From the NCBI GenBank assembly GCA_949775045.1, contig OX459105.1, forward strand, positions 1,021,541 through 1,085,540: a DNA stretch of 64,000 nt, read 5' to 3'. The notes under the pieces were generated by a model. The model was not told the origin of the DNA. It was given only the letters and a program-made list of their open reading frames with translations, and did no database searches. A program made the translations under genes and the position numbers. Origin of the DNA: Metridium senile. Lineage: Eukaryota; Cnidaria; Anthozoa; Actiniaria; Metridiidae. Within the stretch, counting starts at the first letter, position 1, and each line of letters begins with the position of its first letter. Below are positions 47,949 to 57,815 of this stretch, one piece after another.

Positions 47949-48879
47949 ATGGCAACTCAAAGAAGTATCATCTGCGCAGTCTCAGTAATACTAGTTCTCA
48001 GTCTCTTATCACAAACGACGTCGTCATTTTTCCGAGAGGGACGAGGACTAGAATCATTTAGACGAACAAGAATGGACGCTGAATATGAACCGCTAATCAA
48101 TGAGCCAATCAGAAGCCAGCAACACCAATTACTTCGAAAACTTTACAGAGATATGCCCGCTAAGAAATCTGAATGTGAGTGTTAGCCTCATAATATCATA
48201 ATCCATTATCATCATCATCATTATTGCCATTATCATCATAATCATCATTTTCATAATCATTACCATTATTACTATCATCATCATCATTTTCATCATCATC
48301 ATTTTCATCATCATCATCATCACCATTATCATAATTATCATCATCATCATCATTATCATCATCATCACCATAATCATCATCGTCATCATTTTCATCATCA
48401 TCACTGACGTCCATTATCATCATCATCATCTCTCAGTATCATCATTATCATCACCACCACCACCACCACCACCATCATCATCATCACCACCATTATCATT
48501 TCCATCACCATCATCATTACCATCATCATCATCATCATCATCATCACCACTATCATATCATTATTATCATATTTATTTTCATCACCATCATTGTTGAAGT
48601 ACGCTGTATTGCACCGTATTTAATTTGCTGCTATCATATCATTATTATCATATTGATCTTCATCACCATCATTGTTGAAGTACGCTGTATTGCACCGTAT
48701 TTAATTTGCTGTTATCATATCATTATTATCATATTGATCTTCATCACCATCATTGTTGAAGTACGCTGTATTGCACCGTATTTAATTTGCTGCTATCATA
48801 TCATTATTCTAAAACTACACTAACCAACCATATTTTTTTCATTTAATTCTCAACAGATACACGAACACAACATGAATGA
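47949..48879 (+). CDS. Secreted peptide 2 (82 aa), paralogue of peptide 1
   Basis: Coding exons 47949-48174 and 48857-48879 join by GT-AG in phase 1 to 82 residues. The signal peptide is again 26 residues (hydrophobic SIICAVSVILVLSLLSQ, cleavage likely after TTSS). The mature chain starts FFREGRGLESFRRTRMDAEY, then EPLINEPIRSQQHQLLRKL, and ends KKSEYTRTQHE. It has no cysteines, is rich in Arg, Glu and Gln, and contains an RR site. Shared with peptide 1: leader length, an F(L/F)R(N/E)GR opening right after the leader, an Arg-rich segment then a Tyr/Pro/Glu segment, the intron in the same phase near the C-terminus, a tiny last exon, an ATC-rich intron and a separate non-coding first exon. Without splicing, the frame would add only Cys-Glu-Cys and stop. 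No known family recognised; function unknown. Confidence 0.8.
48195..48575 (+). repeat. (ATC)n array downstream of peptide 2 exon 2
   Basis: Imperfect CATCATCAT and CACCAC repeats starting about 20 bp after the donor, complementary to the (GAT)n array before the exon. Confidence 0.9.
48575..48812 (+). repeat. 81-bp tandem repeat, three copies
   Basis: TTGTTGAAGTACGCTGTATT, GCACCGTATTTAATTTGCTG and CTATCATATCATTATTATCA repeated three times with very few differences, in the peptide 2 intron. Confidence 0.95.
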
Positions 48880-48990
48880 GAGGAAAGACAAGAAATTAAA
48901 GCTAATTCATAAAACAAGAAGAAATGTATTGTTTTTCTATCGCGTACATTGTTCACAACAGAAAACAAATCGATTAGTTTGTGAAATAAC

Positions 48991-48996
48991 AATAAA
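48991..48996 (+). terminator. Peptide 2 polyadenylation signal
   Basis: AATAAA 112 bp after the stop codon, followed by GT-containing sequence (AAAGTGTTCTAA). Confidence 0.65.
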
Positions 48997-49266
48997 GAAT
49001 TGAAAAATATCAAAGTGTTCTAAATATTAAAATAAACGATTTGTGACTATGAAAAATGCTTGATTTTGATCAAAATGAAGGCAGTTGAATATATCCCAAT
49101 AAAAAAAAACGCTAAAAAATGAATAAAAATGACAATTTTTGATGCAAAATGACTCAAAATAAATGAATGGATGAACGAAAGAACGAGCGAACCAACAAAC
49201 CCAACGAACGAACGAACGACGCCGATTTCAATAACATATGCGTGCACCCGAAGCGTATTCGAATAG

Positions 49267-49530
49267 TATTCGCCCCAACCTCGTACCCAGCGCCCACGTT
49301 ACTTTTGGTCTGCGACAAAGAACGTGAGCCCTGGCATAAACCGTTTCTGAGCGAATTTGATTGGCCCATGCATTTTCAAACTGATGGGCGTAATTTAGCT
49401 AACGCATGCGCTGTAACACCGGAAGTCCAATAAATCCTGGACTTTGCTAGAAACGGTTTATGCCAGAGCTCACGTTCTTTGTCGCAGACCAAAAGTAACG
49501 CGGGCGCTGGGTACGAGATTGTATTCGCCC
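49267..49530. mobile_element. Mutator-like MITE copy 2 with 9-bp target duplication
   Basis: Element 49276-49521 (246 bp), reverse orientation to copy 1 at 11.7 kb, with the same termini. Perfect 9-bp flanking repeats TATTCGCCC (49267-49275, 49522-49530). Copy 1 differs by a small internal duplication (GGGCCAAGAT). Confidence 0.9.
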
Positions 49531-49999
49531 TACCACAACACAGCGGTCAAATGACTACGCATGCGTGGCAAAATTTTCACAGCGGTAAATTTGCCATTGC
49601 ATACCTCTCTCCTGTAATCTTGTATGAACATAAAGACAATCTCAGCTTGTTCTCAAATGCGTATTCGTTCAATCATAGAAGTCATAGAAGCATGGCTTAA
49701 ATTCCTAATGTTTACATGTAAACATTAGGAATTTCGGACTACAGCGTTTGAAGTCGATTTATAAGAAATTCCCTACATAAGTTTGAATTTTCGTGTACAA
49801 AACCTTTGTTTTATTGTAAAGCTACCATGAGTCTATACTTTTGTATTTTTCTTTATATTCTGAGAAAAAATAAAGCGATGAAAGTCGTACACTCCATCGT
49901 TTTTTATAGAGTCCGTGCGAATGTCAGATTTGTGTGCTGGATCATTTTACTTGTTTTCTCGCGCATGTGTAGTCGTTTGACTGCTGTGTTCCCTACCAT
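49528..49999. mobile_element. hAT-like non-autonomous element copy 2
   Basis: Element 49537-49990 (454 bp), inverted relative to copy 1 at 38.66 kb. Termini AACACAGCGGTCAAATGACT and AACACAGCAGTCAAACGACT. Flanks CCCTACCAC and CCCTACCAT, one mismatch in nine. It lies directly against the target duplication of the MITE before it. It contains an extra palindrome TAATGTTTACATGTAAACAT near 49710. Confidence 0.85.
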
Positions 50000-50740
50000 A
50001 CGCGCGCGCATCGACTCCAACACTTCCTAGTACATAGGACCATGGATAATAAAAACACGTATTATTATCCATGATAGGATATTATCCATGATAGGACTCC
50101 TCGACCCCGGGTCCTCGACATTCTCATCAATGAGCGCTTATTAAACTTTTCTCGATCTCACTGTCCCCTTCTTGATCAGAACTACGACTGGTATTGGGGA
50201 GATAACTTAATGGCCGAGCGTTGAAATATAATTACTTTGAACTGAAGAATATAGCTTTTGATAAAAACTTATTTCTAATGCTGTTCTAGAGTGACATTAT
50301 AGCGTTAAAATGCGGCGCTTATTCGAGTATTAAATACGGTATTTACAAAGCAAGTTTACATCTCACACGTTGTGCGCGGACTCAAAATACCGGATAAGTG
50401 TTGACGAGGCATAAAAGACTTTTTCTGTTTTGCAATTGACCGCAAAATTATTCCCCTCTGTTTTCAAAGGAATTGGCTATTAGGCGCTGGAAGCTAGTTA
50501 TCTTATTACTTGTTTTGGTCATTTACAAAACTAATTATCATTATTTAGCCAAATAAAGTTTTGTTTTTGATTCGTCTCGAGCTTTGATAAATACCGAAAA
50601 CAATATTTCCGGCCATAGCAAATAAACAGGGACTAGTTTTACGAAGCTTAGATATAAAAGTTATCCACTGGATAAGATTTATTGATATAATATAAGATTT
50701 TATTATTGCAACGTCGCATTTCACATGTGCTGAATCTAAA
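50000..50740. other. Intergenic, nothing recognised
   Basis: A short inverted-repeat cluster TATTATCCATGATAGGA at 50061-50096. No gene supported. Confidence 0.45.
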
Positions 50741-50954
50741 TACCCGGGCAAACGGTTTCAACATTTGCTTGAACATCCGTTCGATTTTGTTGAATGGCAA
50801 TTGTTTAAACGCTTTTAATTAAACTCTTTCAACATCAATTCAACATCAACTCAACACGTTTCAACAATGTTGAAAGAGTTTAAAAGTATTTAACATTGCC
50901 ATTTAACAAAATCGAACGGATGTTGAAGCAAATGTTGAAACCGTTTACCCGTAC
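50741..50954. mobile_element. Palindromic MITE copy 2, ACGGTTTCAACATTTG family
   Basis: Element 50744-50951 (208 bp) with termini GCAAACGGTTTCAACATTTG and GTAAACGGTTTCAACATTTG, flanked by TAC on both sides. Same family as 34548-34751. Confidence 0.8.
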
Positions 50955-51250
50955 CTTGAATTCATTTGCATCAGATTCCGAGTCGGATGCGACGTTTGAA
51001 ATAGGCCTTATGAGTTCCGACAAACTTTCAAATTAAATTTATCGTTTAGACAGCTCTATCACAATTCTAAATTTATTATTGTCAGCTTTGTGTTAAACCT
51101 TGTCTTTGAACTAATTATTTAATGTAAAAGAATGCTAGAAATAGGCTTGACAAGATATATATCTTACATGTTATGTCAAGATATTAAAAGCAAAGTCGTT
51201 CATTTGCGCTTCTTCGATTTATAGCATTGGTAACATTATTTTGTATTTAA
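50955..51250. other. Intergenic, nothing recognised
   Basis: No coding or repeat feature seen. Confidence 0.5.
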
Positions 51251-51253
51251 TAC

Positions 51254-51370
51254 AGCCCATGGTAAGGCAAGGAATGCTTGTATCAAGACACAATAAAAAT
51301 ACCACAAGTTTTGTCTCTACTCTTTGACTAATTTACCTGCAATCAACAAAGCCTGTGGTAAGGCAAGGAA
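51254..51370 (-). repeat. 96-bp family relic, inverted
   Basis: CCCATGGTAAGGCAAGGAAT and CAAGTTTTGTCTCTACTCTT match the reverse of the array at 28.58-28.92 kb; the start of a second unit follows at 51351. Confidence 0.85.
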
Positions 51371-51374
51371 TAAG

Positions 51375-51700
51375 CGGACAAACGAATGAACGAATGAACA
51401 AACGAATACATGAATGAATGAATGAATGAATGAATGAATGAATGAATGAATGAATGAATGAATGAATGAATGAATGAATGAATGGATAAACGAATTAACG
51501 AACAAACGAACGAATGAACGAACGAATGAATGAACGAACGAACGAACGAACGAACGAACGAACGAACGAACGAACGAACGAACCGACGAACGAATGAATG
51601 AACGAATGAATGAACAAACAAACGAACGAATAAGCGAACGAATGAATAAAAGAATGAATTAATGAAAAAAGAAAGAAAGAAAGAAAAGAAAAATCGAAAA
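51375..51700 (+). repeat. (AATG)n/(AACG)n microsatellite
   Basis: Tetranucleotide tracts changing from AATG to AACG. It runs directly on from the 96-bp relic. Confidence 0.95.
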
Positions 51701-52054
51701 GGAAGGCAAAAGACACATTAGATCAATGTTTTCATATCTACTCATTACAAACTCGTGGTTCAGTATGTTGATTTCATGCTGATAGTGAAATCGACATTAA
51801 GACAGCAGCTTGACCACAAACTTCGAAAACAGCGGAAGAAGAGTTAATCTCATCGTGTATAATGTCAACCTCCCGCTAGATCTCACAACTAATTGAAAAT
51901 AGAATGACATTGAATAGTCGTTCAAAATAAATCACAACCAAATTAAAAATTAACGGCAAAACAATTTTCATTTCCAAAGAATAAAACAATCTTTCTTTTC
52001 AGTTTTATTGTACCGAATGCGAAGTTACCAATGTCCGTTGCGTTTTAACACTAG

Positions 52055-52330
52055 AAGGCAGTCAATTTGTCTGGACGGAAAAATCGTCTTATGACGCACC
52101 TATCGTCTTGCGACGGACAACTCGTCTTGATGGACATACATCGTCTTGTGACGGACAACTCGTCTTGATGGACATACATCGTCTTGTAATGACGGCCAAA
52201 TCGTCTTGTGACGGACAAGTCATCTTATGACGGACAAACCTTCTAATGACGGACAAATCGTCTTATGACGGACAAGTCATCTTGTGACGGACAAATCGTC
52301 TTGTGACGGACAAACCGTGAAGAATTGACG
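52055..52330 (+). repeat. ~19-bp minisatellite, CGTCTTGTGACGGACAA
   Basis: About twelve imperfect copies with TCGTCTTGTGACGGACAA and TCTTATGACGGACAAG. A similar vocabulary occurs at the start of the window. Confidence 0.9.
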
Positions 52331-52850
52331 AACGATTTGCCGTCGAGACGAAAACACGAAATGTAATAACAAATTACGCGGAATTAAATGAAAAACTTAA
52401 TGCCAAAATTAAGCGATTTTCATTTTCATAGAATAAGAATACTCACAGCACGTCAACAAAATGAAAACAAATTTTGTTTTCTTTTTTTCAACAAATTAGG
52501 AGCCTGATTTTTGCACGGTAATTTTCTTGTATAGGTTGAAATGGTTCTTGATAAAAGATGCCTATTCTATATCAAGACAAATAATCATTCTCAGAAACAA
52601 GATTTACGAATTCTCAAGGAGGGAATGTTGACGCAATTTCTTATTGTTATTATGATTATTCTCTACCACTAAAGGTATATCGATATCGAAGGTATTATAT
52701 CTATATCGAACGGATGTCCTCCAATCTCCCCAACCTCTTGAAACATTTCTCCCTCCTTTTTATTTCTGTCCAGTGATTTCATCCATCGTCTTGTCTATTT
52801 TGAAGTTGATTGAACCGTGTTCATCTCCATCTTCCCTTATCCGCCCCTCT
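52331..52850. other. Intergenic, nothing recognised
   Basis: Contains a TATCGATATCGAAGG/TATATCTATATCGAACGG doublet near 52.68 kb. No gene. Confidence 0.45.
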
Positions 52851-52854
52851 CCCT

Positions 52855-53460
52855 ACTTATAAAACTCACATCGCAACAATGCGCTTTACAATTAACTATA
52901 TGTACGGACCGCTATTTAACGCACACTGCAGCCACGCGGATTACAGTCATTTCACATCGTCATGGGGGGCTAGTATATGTAATGAAATGCGTGGTTGTAT
53001 GGCGCACTCTACATCGTCTCAATGCCCTATACAATTAACTATATGTACGGACCGCTATTTGACGCACACTGCAGCCACGCGTCTTACAATCATGAAGGGT
53101 TAGTATGTAATGAAATGCGTGGTTATATGATTTCACATCGTATCAATGCGCTTTACAATTAACTATATGTACGAACCGCTATTTGACGCACACTGCAGCC
53201 ACGCATCTTACAAACATGAAGGATTAGTATGTAATGAAATGCGTGGTTATATAGCGCACTTCACATCGTCTCAATGCGCGTTTTACAATTAAAAAAGTGC
53301 ATGTACAGACCGCTATTTAAGACGTTCATATGTAAGACGTAGTAGTATGTAATGAACTCAGAATGCGTAGCTAATATATAGCGCAATTCACATTGCCTCA
53401 ATGCGCTTATAAACTGTGTAAGAGTTAGTTACCGAGAACGGAGGCTCTTAGCTATATACG
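52855..53460 (+). repeat. ~120-145-bp tandem repeat, about five copies
   Basis: Units contain CAATGCGCTTTACAATTAAC, TATATGTACGGACCGCTATT, GACGCACACTGCAGCCACGC and TAGTATGTAATGAAATGCGT. The first copy is preceded by CTTATAAAAC and the last contains GCTTATAAACTG, so TATA-like boxes bracket the array. Confidence 0.85.
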
Positions 53461-54130
53461 GACCGCTAAATGAAGAATCATTTTGTAAAAGTATTCTTAA
53501 TTTACGATGGTATTACTACTCTCTCAGAAAAAATAGAATATATATACGGAGATGTGGTTTCTCTTGCTCTTAATATAACGATGTAAAATTGCTTTTTTAG
53601 TAGACTCAATTTCAATGTCATGTATGACCTGTTTTAGTACAAAGTAATTGACTTTCGAAAACATTTGATTGTAAACCGAAAGCACATTTTAAAATTTATG
53701 TAAAACTGTTGTTTTTTTCTTTCTTTTTGTTGAAGGTAAGCAGTCACATTTCTTGGATTGGGCTAGACTTTTAATATTAATATTAAACTGTTATTTTTTT
53801 CTCTTTTTGAAAGTAGTCACATTTCTTGGATTGGGTTAGACTTCTTTCAATATTAATGTAAAGCTGAATTGCTTTTTTGAATAGAAGATGTCACTTTTCT
53901 TGAAATGGATTAGACTTGGACAGGTTACTTAGTGTTCAATGTGTTCTTGTCGTGATGTTTCACTAGCTGTCATCTTGTAGTAATAATAAATAAATATGTT
54001 TAAGACAGGAAATAGAGGGAGTAATTGTACGGAAATAGTCAACTTCCATGTTGATATTTGATAATGTTTATGTAGAGGAACGCTGAAAACCCATTAACGA
54101 TCTTTGTGTATGTGACACACTCAACTCAAA
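53461..54130. other. AT-rich segment with ~70-bp duplications
   Basis: GTCACATTTCTTGGATTGGG followed by TAGACTT occurs at 53744 and 53816, and in decayed form at 53890. No gene supported. Confidence 0.55.
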
Positions 54131-54165
54131 CTGATGCGTTTTATATTCGTTCTTGTCTTCATTGC

Positions 54166-54196
<31 letters not shown>

Positions 54197-55185
54197 AGCT
54201 CGTTGTTCAATTATCCTCTTCGCTCTTTTTCCTTACAGTTCTTTTTCGTTTCTTTTCGTTAAACAAATAATTATGTGACACGCTCAACTCTAACTGATGC
54301 GTTTTATATTCGTTGTTGTCTTCATTTTCTCTCTCTCTTTCTTGCTCGTTGTTCGATTCTGATATTATTCTCTTTACTCTTTTTCATCTCTCTCTGTCAG
54401 TCTCTATCTCTGACTCTTTCTCGTTGTATAATTCTATGTTATTATTCTATTAATACTTTTCCTTCCAATTTGTTCTGTTTTCTTTTTGTGCGACGCTCAA
54501 CTCTAACGAATTCTTTACTCGTCTTTGTCTTAATCCCTCTCCCTCTCCCTCTCCCTCTCCCTCTCCCTCTCCCTCTCCCTCATTTTCTCGTTGTACAATG
54601 CAATGTTGTTATTCTATTTATTGTTTTTCATTACATTTTTTTCTGTTTTCTTTTAATTTGTTTTATTGTTTGTGGTGTCTCTCTCTCTCCGTTATTTAAT
54701 AAATATTTATATATTGTTTAGCTTCTTTCCTTTTTTATTTCTTCTTATTGTTCGTTTATATCTTGTTTTCTTGTTCGTATTCAATCTCATCAGTCACCTT
54801 TTCCCGTTTCAAGATCATAAATCTCACTATTTCATTTCATTTTTCCTTCTTTTTCATTTTCGTTTTATCTTGATATATATTGATTATTTTGTGTTTTTTT
54901 CTTCTGTTTTAATTTAAATTTTAATACATTTTGTTATTTATTTTTTCTATTTAATAACACAGTGATTTATTCATTTTTCATCTCTTTATCATTTTTCCTT
55001 TTTTTTCTAGTTTTTTCTATTTTCTTAACCTCTGTTTTTATTCTCTCTTTTCTTTCCTTTTTCACTCATTCACAATCCTATTCCTTTCTTTCATTCAATA
55101 TTTCATTTCTAATTTTTCTCTCTTTTTATTTCGTATTCTTAGTCAATATTTCCATGCATGATTGGCTCCCTTTTCTAAAATAGTG
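54131..55185 (+). repeat. Pyrimidine-rich low-complexity region
   Basis: (CT)n at about 54169-54195, (CCCTCT)n at 54535-54582 and a long T/C-rich tract to 55.18 kb. ACGCTCAACTCTAAC is repeated at 54279 and 54493, and in similar form near 54117, suggesting an old ~200-bp tandem repeat. Hydrophobic-looking frames here are compositional artefacts. Confidence 0.8.
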
Positions 55186-55615
55186 TAGTGAAGTGATGTT
55201 TTGAAACATCAAAACACCCGACTATTGAGTAAATCGACCGAAATTAAAGTCCCAATTTAACCTAATAACCCTAACATTTTTTGAAAAAAGTCAATAAAAA
55301 AATTGTCAATTCAAAAATAAATCTCGGTTTCACAATCACTCCAAGTGCTTCCAAATAATAATAATAATAATAGTAGGTTCTTGTATAGCACATTATATAT
55401 ATGTCTCAGTGCGCAGTGTCAATAATATTTTAAAACGTTGATATTCTTCGTTGTTCCGCATTCCACTCTCTTCCACGCATGCAGCGTTGTTAAAACATCT
55501 TTCTAATTAAAACAAAGATGGGTTTTTAATTACATTTGAAGATGACTTAAATCCACCTTCACAAAGAAACATGACGTGAAAACTGATTTAATTATCATAA
55601 ATGAGAAACCGCAGT
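55186..55615. other. Intergenic, nothing recognised
   Basis: One (AAT)n tract at 55.36 kb. No gene. Confidence 0.5.
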
Positions 55616-55621
55616 GTTGTG

Positions 55622-55740
55622 CTATATAAACCATGTTTAGAAGAAGGGTGGGCACAATAAACCCGGAGCACATTACATTAGCCGACGGAGCAACTTCGCC
55701 AGCGCGCCTTCAGTGAACAACAACACACTACAAGGTAAAC
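55622..55740 (+). promoter_or_regulatory. TATA box, first exon and donor (orphan)
   Basis: GCTATATAAACC (TATA near 55623), expected start near 55655, and a GC-richer leader with GACGGAGCAACTTCGCCAGC and ending CACACTACAAG before the donor GTAAAC (55735). No ATG after the expected start. The coding exon is not visible in the window. Confidence 0.5.
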
Positions 55741-55874
55741 GATTTAGTTTAAGATATGATGTTGAAAATGTTGTCCAAGTTGATTGGTTGGATAGGTTAT
55801 TTTTTTAAGTAGAAATTGTAGTGCATACTGAGGTGCGTTACGGGCGCAAAATGTTCTCATTCTGATGAAACAGT

Positions 55875-56510
55875 GAAATAGGTGTATGCCTATAATTCCT
55901 TTTCATCTTGGAATGACCTATCGCCTTGGACAACCTTTTTAAAATAGGTGTATGCCTATAATTCCTTTCCATCTTGGAATGACCTATCGCCTTGGACAAC
56001 CTTTTTGAAATATATTAATAGGTATATGCCTATAATTTCTTTCCATCTTGGAATGACCTATCACCTTGGACAACTTTTTTGAAATAGGTGTATGCCTATA
56101 ATTTCTTTCTGTCTTGGAATGACCTATCGCCTTAGGGGCCGTTTACATGGAGATAGGGTAGACCTCCTAGCAGGTCTAACTCTTTTGTTTGAGAGTCCCC
56201 AGAGAAAAGAAAGCAATAAGAGTTAGCCCTACACCTAGGGTAACCCTCATGTAAACGACCCCTTGGACAGCCTTATTGAAATAGGTGTATGCCTATAATT
56301 CCTTTCTATCTTGGAATGACCTATCACCTTGGACAACCTTTTTGAAATAGGTGTATGTCTATAATTCCTTTCCATCTTAGAATGACCTATCACCTTGGAC
56401 AACCTTTTTAAAATAGGTGTATGCCTATAATTCCTTTCTGTCTTGGAATGGCCTATCGCCTCAGTGGACAACCTTTTTGAAATAGGTGTATGCCTATAAT
56501 TCCTTTCTTT
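55875..56510 (-). repeat. 66-bp family A array, reverse orientation
   Basis: About eight units (AATAGGTGTATGCCTATAAT; TCCTTTCCATCTTGGAATGA; CCTATCGCCTTGGACAACCT). One unit is split by an insertion at 56135-56262. Confidence 0.95.
56132..56265. mobile_element. MITE inserted in family A unit
   Basis: Insert 56135-56262 (128 bp) has inverted termini GGGGCCGTTTACATG and GGGGTCGTTTACATG (minus strand). It breaks the unit text CGCCTTGGACAACC into CGCCTTA and TTGGACAGCC, implying a short TTA/TTG target duplication as in PIF/Harbinger-type elements. Confidence 0.7.
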
Positions 56511-57425
56511 CTAAATTCTTATTTCTCTTTCGGACTACTCAGTATCACCCTTTAACTATAACGGTTCACAATAAGAGAGATTTAAATCAAACGGTTTGTC
56601 TTAATAACAATTATTTTCCTAACGCAGGTTTTGTTTACCCCCTGTACAGTCCCCCGTCTAAATGAAAATTAGAAAATAAAGAAAAAGGAACAACAATTTG
56701 TGGCTAGATTCAGTGCAATAACAACCGACCTAGGGGTTAATATAAATACCTTTAAATCCACCAAATCTTGTGAAAAGTTAATTTTCACTCAAGATAATTA
56801 GTTAAAAATAGAGACACAAATTGTCTCCCAAAAAGGCTTAGAATTCGCCGTTGGATGATCACAAAACATTGGTTTCAAGTCGAGGTTGGCCTTGAGAAAT
56901 AAAAGAATCAAGTTCAGTTTCGACTTGGAACTTCTGTTTTGTGATCAACCAAGCAAATTCGGGAAGGTCTATTTTTCATGTATTCTTTTTTCGCTTTTAT
57001 ATGCTTTTTTCTTTCTTTAAAATACCAAAAAGAAACTAATTTGTGTTTTATATATTACTGAGTTAGCGTGGGTTTGAGATAAAAAGTAGTTATTGACTGA
57101 AAAAAAGATGGTTTTAAAGGAATGGGTTTGTATTCGAGAATTTGAAATATTCGATAGTAATTGACAGGAAAAAATTGCCGGGAAAATATTAAATATTTTC
57201 AAATATTTCCCTCTCAATTTTTGAACAAAGAAAGCTCAATTTTTAATCCTGCGATATTTGAATAAATATCAACGCTTCCTGGTCGCATTTTCAGTAGAAA
57301 ATCAAATATAAATTATAGTATTATTATGAATTAGATAAGCAAGTTAAGGCTAAAACATATTGTCTTAGTTCTGGCGATTTCCTGGCAAAATTTCTTCTAA
57401 ATTCCAATATAAATCTTTTTACGAG
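56511..57425. other. Intergenic, nothing recognised
   Basis: AT-rich. TTCACTCAAGATAATTAG and similar text, but no array, hairpin or gene was delimited. Confidence 0.45.
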
Positions 57426-57429
57426 AATT

Positions 57430-57562
57430 ATAATTGTAAGCACCTCGATTATTCGTGTTTAGATTTACAGTATGTCCATAATATCTTAACAATAACCTCC
57501 ATGTTATTGACGAGAATAGTGATTGTAAGCACCTCGATTATTCGTGTTTAGATGTATACTTA
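57430..57562 (-). repeat. 84-bp family G relic
   Basis: TGTAAGCACCTCGATTATTC and GTGTTTAGATTTACAG, about 1.5 units, reversed relative to 42.9 kb, passing directly into family A. Confidence 0.85.
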
Positions 57563-57815
57563 TAATTCCTTTCTGTCTTGGAATGACCTATCGCCTTGGA
57601 CAACCTTTTTAAAATAGGTCATGCCTATAATTCCTTTTCATCTTGGAATGACCTATCACCTTGGACAACCTTTTTGAAATAGGTGTATGCCTATAATTCC
57701 TTTCCATCTTGGAATGACCTATCGCCTTGGACAACCTTTTTAAAATAGGTGTATGCCTATAATTCCTTTCCATCTTGGAATGACCTATCGCTTTAGACAA
57801 CCTTTTCGAAATCTG
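57563..57815 (-). repeat. 66-bp family A array, four copies
   Basis: TTCCTTTCTGTCTTGGAATG and ATAGGTGTATGCCTATAATT units. The junction with family G at 57555 mirrors that at 43.35 kb. Confidence 0.95.

Noticed and set aside
52055..52330. Regularly spaced short repeats suggesting a CRISPR-like array
   Set aside because: The repeats abut without unique spacers, vary in length, and sit in a eukaryotic nuclear context.
54275..55183. Long hydrophobic frames that look like membrane proteins
   Set aside because: They are translations of a T/C-rich low-complexity tract, with no conserved pattern or gene signals.
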